In this document: piece by piece, positions 8,550 through 17,270 of the stretch
Layout: the number at the start of each line of letters is the position of its first letter
How positions within the stretch are numbered: the stretch's first letter is position 1
Assembly: GCA_030066045.1 (NCBI GenBank)
Contig: JASJCJ010000007.1
Coordinates: forward strand, 44,532 to 108,531
DNA from: Calothrix sp. MO_167.B12
GTDB lineage: Bacteria; Cyanobacteriota; Cyanobacteriia; Cyanobacteriales; Nostocaceae
Reading direction: 5' to 3'
DNA: 64,000 nucleotides
Notes under the pieces: generated by a model
The model's input: the letters and a program-made list of their open reading frames with translations, nothing else
What the model was told of the DNA's origin: nothing
Databases searched by the model: none
Translations under genes and position numbers: made by a program

Positions 8550-9712
8550 TGGTCTGTCCCATTAGTTCTGAAGGGTAAAAAATGTAGTGGGAGCGTCTCG
8601 CTCCCTATTTTACAGCGATTTTCAGGTAAATAGACCACACCGTAGGGGTTTAGCAGTGCTAAACCCCTACATGAAGATGTGGTTCAAATAGATGAAAACT
8701 GCTGTAATCAAGCGGGCAAGATGCCCGCACTACAATCAACTATCAAAATTAATGGGACAACGCACTAGTAGTTTACTTACTTCAAGCTACTCCGCTTCTA
8801 CACCCAGGGTAAAAGTAGGGAAGTTGAACTCATCAATTCTCGTAAATCAAATAGAATTGCTATATTGCAATAAATTTATCAGAAATCGATAGAAATACCG
8901 AAGCGAAAATAGCAACTGGCAAGCAAAATTAAAACATTGGGTGCTTAATCATACATATTTTCTGGCTAAGAGTATATTCAGTCAGTTACCTAAACAAATA
9001 AATTTCTTATAAAAAGAATAAATTTTTCACTAAGACAGTAACTGTCTATTTCATTCTTGATCTAATTTTGCAATTATGTAACCTGAGTTCGGGATAAGAA
9101 ATCCTCGAAACACCTGATGTTTCGTTGTTCGCTCTCAAACCATGTTTGAAGTTATTCTCAATAAGCCATGTTGTTGATATTAGTCTCATTTATGAACCTG
9201 ATTGACAAAATGATGCCAATTTAATCGGTTATTTAAGCACTTAGAGTTTGGCTAAATCCTTACAGAATAAGCTTTTAGCTTTTGGCTTAACCTGAACTCA
9301 GGTTAATTTTAACTCCGAACTCCGAACTCCTAATACCGAACTCAGGTTATGTAGGTAGGAATAGTAATACCAACTTGCAAAAAAATATAACAAATGCAAG
9401 ATTGTAGAGATGTAACATAGCCTCCCTTCAAAAGGAGCTACGCTAACTTATCTCTAGAAACGCATTTTTGGCAATCATAAATTGAATCTGTATAATATCA
9501 TGTTCGCTTAATTACTTATAATTACTTCCTAACTCACCCCAGCCCTCTCTTACCCTCTCATTAATAAGGAGAGGATGCCGCAGGCAGGTGAAGTTTTATA
9601 AATATTCATCAACACATGATATAACCCAACTTTACTTAAGTAGATTCAAAACAGATTTGAATCATCTTGAGTCGTTTTTCGATGAAAATATCTCAGCTTC
9701 CATTTATAACCA
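8550..9712. other. Long intergenic region, no gene seen
   Basis: About 1.16 kb. The first 180 bases carry three perfect hairpins (separate entry). The remainder is AT-rich, with short direct repeats such as CTCCGAA at 9311-9330 and scattered palindromes. I see no reading frame with coding character, no tRNA and no terminator I would defend. Confidence 0.5.
8589..8728. repeat. Cluster of three perfect hairpins with 3-base loops
   Basis: 8589-8605: GGGAGCG, loop TCT, complement. 8642-8670: 13-bp stem GTAGGGGTTTAGC, loop AGT, complement. 8712-8728: GCGGGCA, loop AGA, complement. Three unrelated stems with the same loop size within 140 bases suggest nested insertions of palindromic elements. Confidence 0.85.
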
Positions 9713-10693
9713 ATGAAAAACAAAATTAATTTTACTGTAGCTATCCCTACTTATAACGGCGAGCATCGGTTGCCTAAATTATTAGAAAAGCTCCAGAAGC
9801 AACAGGGTACAGAATTTTTTAATTGGGAAATCATCGTTGTAGATAATAATAGTAATGATGGCACTGCTTCTATTATCAAAAGTTATCAATCTACTTGGCA
9901 ATATCCTTATAAATTAAAATATATTTTTGAACCAAGGCAAGGAGCCGCATATGCTCGCAAACGAGCAATTATGGAGGCTAAGAGTAAATTGGTTGGTTTT
10001 CTAGATGATGATAATTATCCTAATTGTATGTGGGTATTAGCTGCTTATCAATTTGCTCAAAATCATCCAAAAGTTGGAGCTTATGGTAGCCAGATACATC
10101 CTCAATGGGAAATAACACCTCCCAAAGACTTTGCTCGGATTGCTCCATTTTTGGCGATTACAGAACGTGGCGATGTACCTTTGTTATATGAAGCCGATAA
10201 AAAAGTATTACCCCCAAGTGCTGGACTAGTTATTAATAAACAAGCATGGCTCGAATCTGTACCTGAAAAAACACTTTTAGCAGGGAGAATATCGGGTAAT
10301 ATGCTAACAGGAGAAGATATAGAAATGCTTGGGTATATTCAACGTTCGGGTTGGGAAATTTGGTATAACCCAGAAATGGAAATATATCATCAAATTCCTC
10401 AATGGCGTTTAACTAGGGAATATTTAATTCCTTTTTTTCAAGGAATTGGTTTAAGTCGTTATGTGACTCGGATGGTAAGTGTTAAGCCATGGTTACGACC
10501 AATATTTTCTATTGCATATACAATCAATGATTTGCGTAAAATTATTGTTCATTTCTGGAAATATCACTTAAGGGCAAAAAATAATTTGGTTAGTGATTGT
10601 GAAATGCAATTATTTATAAGTAGTTTGGTCAGTCCTTTTTATCTTTTGCTGAATGGATATTTTTCTCAAGAATTAGAAAATAAATCATCCTAA
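9713..10693 (+). CDS. hpsE: GT2 family glycosyltransferase, HpsE-like
   Basis: 326 residues. The GT-A fold is evident: N-terminal INFTVAIPTYNGEHRLP, the nucleotide-binding strand WEIIVVDNNSNDGT, the DxD-type motif LDDDN, and the acceptor-side motif TGEDIEM. It would transfer a sugar from a nucleotide-sugar to an extracellular polysaccharide precursor at the cytoplasmic face of the membrane. The sequence resembles HpsE of the Nostoc hormogonium polysaccharide locus. A pseudopilin gene follows after 68 bases and an HpsJ-like gene lies 1.6 kb further on, both consistent with that system. The hps assignment is by memory of the family. Confidence 0.7.
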   Translation: MKNKINFTVAIPTYNGEHRLPKLLEKLQKQQGTEFFNWEIIVVDNNSNDGTASIIKSYQSTWQYPYKLKYIFEPRQGAAYARKRAIMEAKSKLVGFLDDDNYPNCMWVLAAYQFAQNHPKVGAYGSQIHPQWEITPPKDFARIAPFLAITERGDVPLLYEADKKVLPPSAGLVINKQAWLESVPEKTLLAGRISGNMLTGEDIEMLGYIQRSGWEIWYNPEMEIYHQIPQWRLTREYLIPFFQGIGLSRYVTRMVSVKPWLRPIFSIAYTINDLRKIIVHFWKYHLRAKNNLVSDCEMQLFISSLVSPFYLLLNGYFSQELENKSS

Positions 10694-10761
10694 AAAATAA
10701 AAAAACATTAACATCATCAGTATATCTATAAACAGATATTTGTTACGCCTCAATTCTCTGA

Positions 10762-11319
10762 ATGATTACATCTACCATGTCTACTAAATTAAATAATTTC
10801 CAAAATATTCATAAATCATCTACTCATGGTTTTACCTTATTAGAGATATTAGTAGTGACTGCGGCCTTGGGAATATTAAGCGCGATCGCTGCACCAAGTT
10901 GGTTGGGTTTTACCAATACTACGCGCCTCAGGAGTGCCCAGAATGAAATCTACCTTGCCATGCGTCAGGCTCAAAGCCAAGCTAAGTTACAAAAATTGAA
11001 CTGGCAAGTCAGTTTGCGCGAACAAAATGACATTGTTCAATGGGCTGTTCATGCTGCTACTGTTAGCCCAAATAATGCTGACTGGAATAATCTGGATACC
11101 ACGGTACGTATAGATGCGGAAACAACTTTCCAGCCATCAGATGGAATATACAGAATGATATTTGACTATCTAGGAACTACCAGTCAACTAGGACGTTTCA
11201 CAATCTCTAGCAAAGGTGGTGGTAAAGCTAAACGTTGTATTTTTGTCTCCACACTTTTAGGAACCATCAGGACTTCCAAGGAGCAAGAAACATCTCAAAG
11301 TGGTAAATATTGCTATTAA
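10762..11319 (+). CDS. GspH-type pseudopilin
   Basis: 185 residues. A type III signal sequence is clear: a basic/polar leader, then GFTLLEILVV with the prepilin peptidase site after Gly and the conserved Glu at +5, then a hydrophobic helix (to about residue 45) and a globular C-terminal domain of minor-pseudopilin size. Two Cys near the C-terminus (KRCIF and KYCY) could form a disulfide. In Nostoc several such pseudopilins (HpsB-D) are needed for hormogonium polysaccharide secretion and motility; this one sits beside the HpsE-like gene, so a similar role is likely. It overlaps the next gene by 10 bases. Confidence 0.8.
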   Translation: MITSTMSTKLNNFQNIHKSSTHGFTLLEILVVTAALGILSAIAAPSWLGFTNTTRLRSAQNEIYLAMRQAQSQAKLQKLNWQVSLREQNDIVQWAVHAATVSPNNADWNNLDTTVRIDAETTFQPSDGIYRMIFDYLGTTSQLGRFTISSKGGGKAKRCIFVSTLLGTIRTSKEQETSQSGKYCY

Positions 11320-11978
11320 AATATTATTTGTCAATTTTAATTGGGTTTGATTTGCTGAAGAATTTAGAAAGAAACAAACAGCATTTAATCGTTTTTACTC
11401 GTTATCCAGAGCCAGGGAAGACCAAAACCAGACTCATACCTGCTTTGGGTGCAGAAGGTGCTGCCAATTTGCAACGCCAGATGACAGAACACACCCTCAG
11501 CCAAGTCAAAAAATTACAAACCATCATCCCCATATCAGTGGAAATTAGATTTGCAGATGGTAATTTACAACTAATGCAAACTTGGTTAGGGGATGATTTG
11601 CTCTATCAATCCCAAGGAACAGGTGACTTGGGACAACGTATGGTGCGATCGCTATTGGATGCATTACAAGGTGGTGCTCAAAGAGTAGTATTCATTGGTA
11701 TTGACTGTCCGGGAGTAAATGCTGATATTCTCACAACAGCATTTAAGCAATTGGATAGTTATGACCTGGTAATTGGTCCTGCAGTTGATGGTGGTTATTA
11801 CTTGATTGGTTTAAAGCGGTATATCCCAGAATTATTTGCTAACATCGACTGGGGAACTGCAATGGTATGGCAACAAACTATAGATATTGCCCAAGGACTT
11901 AAGTTATCACATATGCAGTTACTACCTTTAGCTGATGTCGATCGACCAGAGGACTTACCAATTTGGGAATCTCGCTAG
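11310..11978 (+). CDS. TIGR04282 family glycosyltransferase (DUF2064)
   Basis: 222 residues. HLIVFTRYPEPGKTKTRLIP is the nucleotide-binding start of the TIGR04282/DUF2064 transferases, which have a GT-A-like fold. Further conserved blocks are GIDCPGVN and GPAVDGGYYLIGL. Members are annotated as arsenosugar-type glycosyltransferases, although most are uncharacterised. It overlaps the pseudopilin gene by 10 bases and so is probably translationally coupled. The first 20 residues before the conserved core are poorly supported, so the true start may be a little downstream. Confidence 0.85.
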   Translation: MLLKYYLSILIGFDLLKNLERNKQHLIVFTRYPEPGKTKTRLIPALGAEGAANLQRQMTEHTLSQVKKLQTIIPISVEIRFADGNLQLMQTWLGDDLLYQSQGTGDLGQRMVRSLLDALQGGAQRVVFIGIDCPGVNADILTTAFKQLDSYDLVIGPAVDGGYYLIGLKRYIPELFANIDWGTAMVWQQTIDIAQGLKLSHMQLLPLADVDRPEDLPIWESR

Positions 11979-12313
11979 TTCTGTTGGGAAATTAGCAATT
12001 TAATTTTCCAGATTTAATATTTTCCCATTCCTTTGCTTGTCTTTGCGGCAATCTCAAGTTTATACTGTGTCAATTATCACTATGAATGATTAAGCATAGA
12101 ACATCAATCGCAGGATCAATTACCAGGTCATAACCATCCAATTTCACCCACTTAAACTACTTGCTTTACAGTTCCTCCTCCCTGCATTCCCAGAATTGGT
12201 TACTTACTTTTTTATTTGCAAGTCTCTAACGCCCCATATACTAAATGTTACTCTTGAGAGAATTTGTGTAACTTGAAAAAGAAAAATAACTCCCATTTGA
12301 CATCACAAAGCTT
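11979..12313. other. Intergenic region before the HpsJ-like gene
   Basis: 335 AT-rich bases. I see no gene, repeat or terminator here that I would defend. Confidence 0.5.
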
Positions 12314-13165
12314 ATGATTAATCGTTTTACTACAGTGAATGCTGCTCGAACCCTGACGGTGGCTGGCATAGTCTTGATGCTATCTTTCTTGCTCGACGTT
12401 TTTGTTCTAATATTTCCTTTTCAACCCACTGACAGCAGATGGCAAATTGCTTTAGTAACAGCATTAGTTGATCGGGGAATTGTACCTATGGTGGGTTTAG
12501 GTATGCTGTTTACTGGTTATTGGATCGGTAGTACAGATGATAGCGAACCCAAACAAGGGATAGATTTGAGATTTCCATCCCTGATTCTTGCTAGCATCTT
12601 GGGATTCATTTTCTTGATGTTTTTCCCTTTGCATTTGAATAATGTCCGCCAAGTCAGTGCCCAAAGAGTGGAAAAAATTAGTCAGGATGCAGAACAAGCA
12701 GAAACTCAACTAAAAAACCGACTATCTCAGGCAAAAGCTCAATTGAGTAGCGAACGAGGTAAAGCTCAAATAGAACAACTACGAGCCAGAACCAAAACTC
12801 AATTAGCAGAAATACTCAAAGATGAAGCAAAATATAAACAAGCATTGGAAAGTCCTCAAGTACCTCAAGCAGTGAAAGATGTACTTAAAAAGGCTAAAGC
12901 AAATCCCAAAGAACTGGACAAATTAATTAATCAACAAACCGATCCTCTAACAACTGCTCAAAGAAATGCGGATCTAGAGCTAAACAAAATTCGTAGTAAC
13001 AAGGAAAGGCTAGAACAACGTACTAAGCAGGATGCCTGGAAAACTGGATTAAGAACTGGTTTGAGCAGTTTATTATTGTCTGTTGGCTATATAATTATTG
13101 GCTGGAGTGGCTTAAGAGGCATGAATAATTCGTCTAGTAATAAGCGTAAGGCGACTATGCGTTAA
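12314..13165 (+). CDS. HpsJ-like membrane protein
   Basis: 283 residues. Membrane segments are seen at about 15-36, 57-75 and 91-110, then a long charged coiled coil (about 112-245, rich in Gln, Lys and Ala) and a last membrane helix at about 253-272. This layout and the start (RTLTVAGIVLML) match the HpsJ family of cyanobacteria, which is linked to polysaccharide export and to cyanoexosortase loci. It lies between the pseudopilin/TIGR04282 genes and another glycosyltransferase, consistent with an exopolysaccharide cluster. The exact subfamily cannot be decided from the sequence alone. Confidence 0.75.
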   Translation: MINRFTTVNAARTLTVAGIVLMLSFLLDVFVLIFPFQPTDSRWQIALVTALVDRGIVPMVGLGMLFTGYWIGSTDDSEPKQGIDLRFPSLILASILGFIFLMFFPLHLNNVRQVSAQRVEKISQDAEQAETQLKNRLSQAKAQLSSERGKAQIEQLRARTKTQLAEILKDEAKYKQALESPQVPQAVKDVLKKAKANPKELDKLINQQTDPLTTAQRNADLELNKIRSNKERLEQRTKQDAWKTGLRTGLSSLLLSVGYIIIGWSGLRGMNNSSSNKRKATMR

Positions 13166-13625
13166 GCAATAAATTGCAGCTATTTGACTACAAATTATTA
13201 ATAGCTAATTAATAATACCAGGGTCGCGGCATTCCGAAACAATATTTAGTATTATATAGGAATTTTGTTAATGCCGTGCCCCTACTTGATAATTGATTTT
13301 TTTGGTATTTACACATATAAATAAACCGTTCGAGAGTTAATTATCGCTCCTATAATATTGTCCGACAATTTATATTAATCAACTACAGAAATAAACCCCA
13401 TCCATCTTGAAATATGGAGTTTTCATGTAGGTTGGGTTGAAGAATGTAGACGCAACAGCGGCTTGGAGCAGAGTAACCCAACCATAGCAATGGTTCCGTT
13501 GGGTTACGCTATCGCTTTTCACAGGATGCCGAAGGCTATACCCAACCTACAACAATTACGAATCTCAAGGTGGTTTTGGTTTAAATAATCAATTTATTAT
13601 CCAAAATCTAAAATCTAAAATTACT
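13166..13625. other. Intergenic region filled with dispersed elements
   Basis: 460 bases. 13213-13312 is a TACCA-ended palindromic stretch sharing GTGCCCCTAC and TTTTTTGGTA words with 6781-6816 in inverse orientation. 13389-13585 is a MITE copy (separate entry). Nothing suggests a gene. Confidence 0.6.
13389..13585. mobile_element. MITE family B, copy 1
   Basis: About 197 bp. Left end AAATAAACC-CCATCCATCTTGA and right end (reverse complement) AAATAAACCAAAACCACCTTGA are imperfect terminal inverted repeats. The interior carries GTAGGTTGGGTT and its complement. A second copy, in inverted orientation, is at 44750-44899 and is about 47 bp shorter, lacking two internal segments. There is no coding capacity, so any transposase would have to act in trans. 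Confidence 0.8.
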
Positions 13626-14498
13626 ATGACTATGTTTTCGATTTATATACTTACTCATAACGAAGAAATAGATATTGCTGCTTGTATCGAGTCAGCAATG
13701 TTATCCGATGACATAATAGTTGTAGACTCATGTAGTAGCGATCGCACGGTGGAAATTGCCAGCACATACCCAGTGCGCGTTGTCCAACATCCCTTTGAAA
13801 GCCACGGCAAACAACGTACTTGGATGTTAGAATCCATTGCCCCTAAGTATGAATGGGTATATATTCTAGAAGCCGATGAGCGGATGACACCAGAGCTATT
13901 TGCTGAATGCCAACAAGCAATGCAAAATCCAGATTACATTGGTTATTACGTTGCCGAGCAAGTCATATTTATGAATCATTGGATTCGCTACAGTACTCAG
14001 TATCCCCGTTACCAATTACGTCTATTTCGTCACGGAAAGGTTTGGTTTACAGATTATGGTCATACGGAACGGGAAGTTTGTAACGGCGATACAGGCTTTT
14101 TAAAGTCAACCTACCCTCACTATACTTGTAGCAAAGGCTTAAACCGTTGGATCGAAAAGCATAACCGTTATTCTACGGATGAAGCAAGGGAAACCCTGAA
14201 GCAAATCCAACACGGTAAAATTAATTGGCGCAACTTGTTTTTGGGAAAATCAGAAGTGGAAAGGCGACGCGCTCTCAAAGACTTATCTTTAAGATTGCCA
14301 GCTAGACCCCTAATACGCTTCCTTTATATGTATTTTATTTTGGGTGGCTGTCTGGATGGAAGAGCCGGCATGGCTTGGTGTACATTACAAGCATTTTACG
14401 AGTATCTGATTTTGTTGAAAGTTTGGGAAATTCAGCATTTACCAACTCCCCAGCTAGAAGAAAATGAACCAACATCAGCTATGATCGGCAAAGTTTGA
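13626..14498 (+). CDS. GT2 family glycosyltransferase
   Basis: 290 residues. The N-terminus FSIYILTHNEEIDI and the strand DDIIVVDSCSSDRT are the GT-A nucleotide-binding part; LEADERM is the metal-binding acidic motif. The middle and C-terminal parts (RLFRHGKVWF, then an RWIEKHNRYS block and a hydrophobic C-terminal helix) resemble the WaaE/KdtX-like branch of GT2, which adds sugars to surface glycans. It follows the HpsJ-like gene after a 460-bp repeat-filled gap and is probably part of the same exopolysaccharide function. The substrate is unknown. Confidence 0.8.
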   Translation: MTMFSIYILTHNEEIDIAACIESAMLSDDIIVVDSCSSDRTVEIASTYPVRVVQHPFESHGKQRTWMLESIAPKYEWVYILEADERMTPELFAECQQAMQNPDYIGYYVAEQVIFMNHWIRYSTQYPRYQLRLFRHGKVWFTDYGHTEREVCNGDTGFLKSTYPHYTCSKGLNRWIEKHNRYSTDEARETLKQIQHGKINWRNLFLGKSEVERRRALKDLSLRLPARPLIRFLYMYFILGGCLDGRAGMAWCTLQAFYEYLILLKVWEIQHLPTPQLEENEPTSAMIGKV

Positions 14499-15358
14499 CC
14501 AAACCCCTAGGGCGTGTTTTCAAACCCAAAATTGGCATAAATTGTAGGTTGGGGAGCCACTCTTGTGCGCGGGTTCCCCGCGTTGAGAGAAGTGGCGTTT
14601 GAGGGACGAAACCCAACATTCTTCGTTAGACTAGGGCGTGTTTTCAAAGTAGCCGTCACCCTAGAAGGGTGCGGCTATACGTACAAAGTCCCTTCGGGTT
14701 CCCCGGCATAAATGAGGCAGTGCGGTGGTGAGGCAGTACCGTCTTGGGGTCTCCCCAAGTGGAGTAACTGCCGAAAGGGTTCCCCGGCATAAAGCAACTG
14801 CCGTCAAGTGGCGTTGGCGTAGCCTCTCCGGAGGAGATACCCCGAGGGTGAGATACGTAGTACGAAAAAATACGGAGTCCTTGTTAGAAACCCCTCATTT
14901 TAATTATGGGGTTCCCTAATCCCTTTCATGTTCAAGTTACATTTCTTAAAACAAAAATCATTATATTGCCCTATCTTTCTCAGATTAGTGGCAACTGATC
15001 ACTGATCACTGATCACCGATCACTGAAATGAAGAGTACCGAGAAATAGCATTTCTAGGGCGTTTACAACATAGTAAGCAGTTTTTTGGCACGATAGTATG
15101 AGTAATACACTACAATACTTTTAACAATCGTTTACAACTCTTCATAAGAGGAATTTTATTGATATGTAGAGTAGAACTTGCATCTTCTCACTATGCTTAT
15201 TACGTGGGTATGGTTGAAAAGTTGATTCGGCGAAGCACAGAATTAATCATGCAGTCAACTCAGAAAATGTCAAACTTAATGATATCGAGCTATCAAGTTT
15301 GACACCCTATCCCTCCCCAGGTTGCTTCGCTGAATCTGGGGCATCTCGCTGAAAAAAG
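14499..15358. other. Repetitive intergenic region
   Basis: About 860 bases. The 18-base word CTAGGGCGTGTTTTCAAA occurs twice in direct orientation (14507-14524 and 14631-14648). 14650-14870 is GC-richer and full of short palindromes such as CACCCTAGAAGGGTG and TTGGGGTCTCCCCAA. A short frame at 14725-14919 lies wholly in this material and I do not regard it as a gene. 14994-15026 is a heptamer repeat. Confidence 0.6.
14994..15026 (+). repeat. Heptamer tandem repeat ACTGATC x4.7
   Basis: Three perfect ACTGATC units, one ACCGATC and a partial fifth. It is a short tandem heptamer of the kind found in Nostocales, here in an intergenic region upstream of the DUF502 gene. Confidence 0.9.
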
Positions 15359-16132
15359 ATGAATACCAATAACAGAAGTACCAATCATCGAAAACTAGAT
15401 AATGGGGGTTTGCTAATCAAGCGTTGGAAACAAGACCTAAAGAACGATCTAATTGCTGGCTTGTTAGTAGTCATTCCCTTGGCAACTACAATCTGGCTGA
15501 CAACTACCATTGCCATTTGGACTATTGACTTTCTCACTCAAATTCCGAAGCAACTCAATCCTTTTGATGGGATGCATCCAATTTTAGTCAATCTACTCAA
15601 CCTATTAGTGGGATTGATGGTGCCACTAATGAGTATTTTAATAATTGGTTTGATGGCTCGGAATATTGGAGGTAGATGGTTGCTGGATGTGGGGGAACGG
15701 ATATTACAGGCAATTCCCCTTGCCGGACAGGTTTACAAAACCTTGAAGCAATTATTAGAAACATTATTAAAAGACTCGAACAATCGTTTTCGTAGGGTTG
15801 TTTTGTTAGAATATCCCCGTCGCGGAATGTGGTCAATTGCCTTTGTCACTGGCTCGATTAGCCCTGAGATAGAAGCTAAAATGTCTACTTCAATGCTGAG
15901 TATTTTTATTCCCACCACTCCTAACCCAACTACTGGATGGTATGCGGTGGTCCCAGAGAATGAAGTCGTAAATTTATCCATGTCCATTGAAGATGCCTTA
16001 AAAATAGTAGTTTCTGGAGGTATTGTGGCTCCTAGCACTTCTGTTTCTTCCCTAGTAATTCCTCCAGAACACGCTATGGAAATACCAAACCTAGAACCGA
16101 AGCGACAAGTAATGCCGATAGAAGAGACTTAA
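15359..16132 (+). CDS. DUF502 family membrane protein
   Basis: 257 residues. Two long hydrophobic segments (about 30-55 and 75-98) flank a short loop, followed by a soluble domain with IPTTPNPTTGWYAVVPE, the block I associate with DUF502. The family is an inner-membrane or thylakoid protein of unknown function. nusB and ftsY follow on the same strand; I recall this order from other cyanobacteria. The ATG is preceded by a weak purine stretch only. Confidence 0.9.
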   Translation: MNTNNRSTNHRKLDNGGLLIKRWKQDLKNDLIAGLLVVIPLATTIWLTTTIAIWTIDFLTQIPKQLNPFDGMHPILVNLLNLLVGLMVPLMSILIIGLMARNIGGRWLLDVGERILQAIPLAGQVYKTLKQLLETLLKDSNNRFRRVVLLEYPRRGMWSIAFVTGSISPEIEAKMSTSMLSIFIPTTPNPTTGWYAVVPENEVVNLSMSIEDALKIVVSGGIVAPSTSVSSLVIPPEHAMEIPNLEPKRQVMPIEET

Positions 16133-16472
16133 AATTACTTCTGCCAATTCATCCCCAAATGCATTAATATCAGTGTCTAATACCGATTTAATAAATGATT
16201 GCAACACATCCGATGGTAGAGACGTAGCAATGCTACGTCTCTGCAAGAATCTATTTGTCGCATCCTTTTTTGAAATTGGTATAACTCTATTGATACTCAC
16301 TCCCACGGAAGGAAGACAGCCGATGGGATTATTGGGCTAATCACCGCCCTTTTAGGATTATTGATCTGTGGAATCAATCCAAAATCCAAAATCTCAAATC
16401 CAAAATCCAAAATTGACAGACCACTAGAGTCATACCGTAGCCCTATCTTCACATCTTTAAATTCACCTTCCT
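16133..16472. other. Intergenic region between the DUF502 gene and nusB
   Basis: 340 bases. Holds the family D element at 16181-16281. The rest contains the repeated word AAATCCAAAATC at 16377-16412, common in the intergenic DNA of this window. No gene is seen. Confidence 0.5.
16181..16281. mobile_element. MITE family D, copy 1, with TAA target duplication
   Basis: 101 bp with ends TACCGATTT and AAATTGGTA, flanked on both sides by TAA (16178-16180 and 16282-16284). The core is a perfect 11-bp hairpin, AGAGACGTAGC with loop AAT, at 16218-16242. The related copy at 62279-62392 has the same kind of ends, the same TAA duplication and also a triloop hairpin core. Confidence 0.8.
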
Positions 16473-17102
16473 ATGCAACCCCGTAAACCCCGGCAAATCT
16501 CCCGTGAATTGGCACTTTTAAGTCTTTCCCAACTACCTGCCAATCCCACAAAACTTACCGAAACTGAATTACCAAAATTGGTACTAGCAGCAGTCAGAAC
16601 ATTAACATCAGAAGTCCAAGAAACCTTAGATAGTGCTACTGCTGAATTACAGCGTAGTAATGCTCGCGTCCTCAGCAGCCAGACCCGTGCCATAGATATC
16701 AATACTTCCAGAAGTATGTTGCAAGAGGCAATTACCTATACTCAAACGGCTATTAATCAATTGGGTGCAGCTGTGGAATTTCCCGAATTAATTCAATTAG
16801 CCAATCAAGATAAAGAAGTGGGCAAATATGCCATTGAAATTATCAGAACTATCAATGAAGAGCGAACAATTATTGATGAAAGCATAGCCTCAGCTTTAGT
16901 AGATTGGCAAGTTACCCGCCTTGCTCAAATCGATCGCGATATTTTGCGAATTGCAGTAGCAGAAATGATGTTTCTCCATACTCCAGACAGGGTAGCAATT
17001 AATGAGGCTGTGGAATTAGCAAAACGCTACAGTGGAGAAGATGGTCATCGCTTTATTAACGGAGTTTTGCGGCGGGTAACCGAACAACAAAAGACGGCAT
17101 AA
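16473..17102 (+). CDS. nusB: Transcription antitermination factor NusB
   Basis: 209 residues. NusB binds boxA RNA with NusE (S10) and takes part in rRNA antitermination. The N-terminus shows [17 protein letters not shown] helices ([12 protein letters not shown]), and the C-terminal core has [17 protein letters not shown] and [14 protein letters not shown], both hallmarks of NusB. The middle (70-130) is the longer linker seen in cyanobacterial members. It is followed 168 bases later by ftsY on the same strand. Confidence 0.95.
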   Translation: MQPRKPRQISRELALLSLSQLPANPTKLTETELPKLVLAAVRTLTSEVQETLDSATAELQRSNARVLSSQTRAIDINTSRSMLQEAITYTQTAINQLGAAVEFPELIQLANQDKEVGKYAIEIIRTINEERTIIDESIASALVDWQVTRLAQIDRDILRIAVAEMMFLHTPDRVAINEAVELAKRYSGEDGHRFINGVLRRVTEQQKTA

Positions 17103-17270
17103 AATATAAAAATATAAGTGTTGCACAACTTTGATGGATGGTAAGTTGTGAGTTGAGCATGAGGATAACTCAGAGTTTTGAACACCGAAGCGGAGTTAAG
17201 AGTGCGATCAACTTATAACTTCAATACTCCTCATGACTAACTCATAAAACAACTGATAAATTTAGCTGCA

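Noticed and set aside
14725..14919. 64-residue open frame
   Set aside because: Lies entirely in palindromic repeat text with repeated words; no ribosome binding site or family resemblance.
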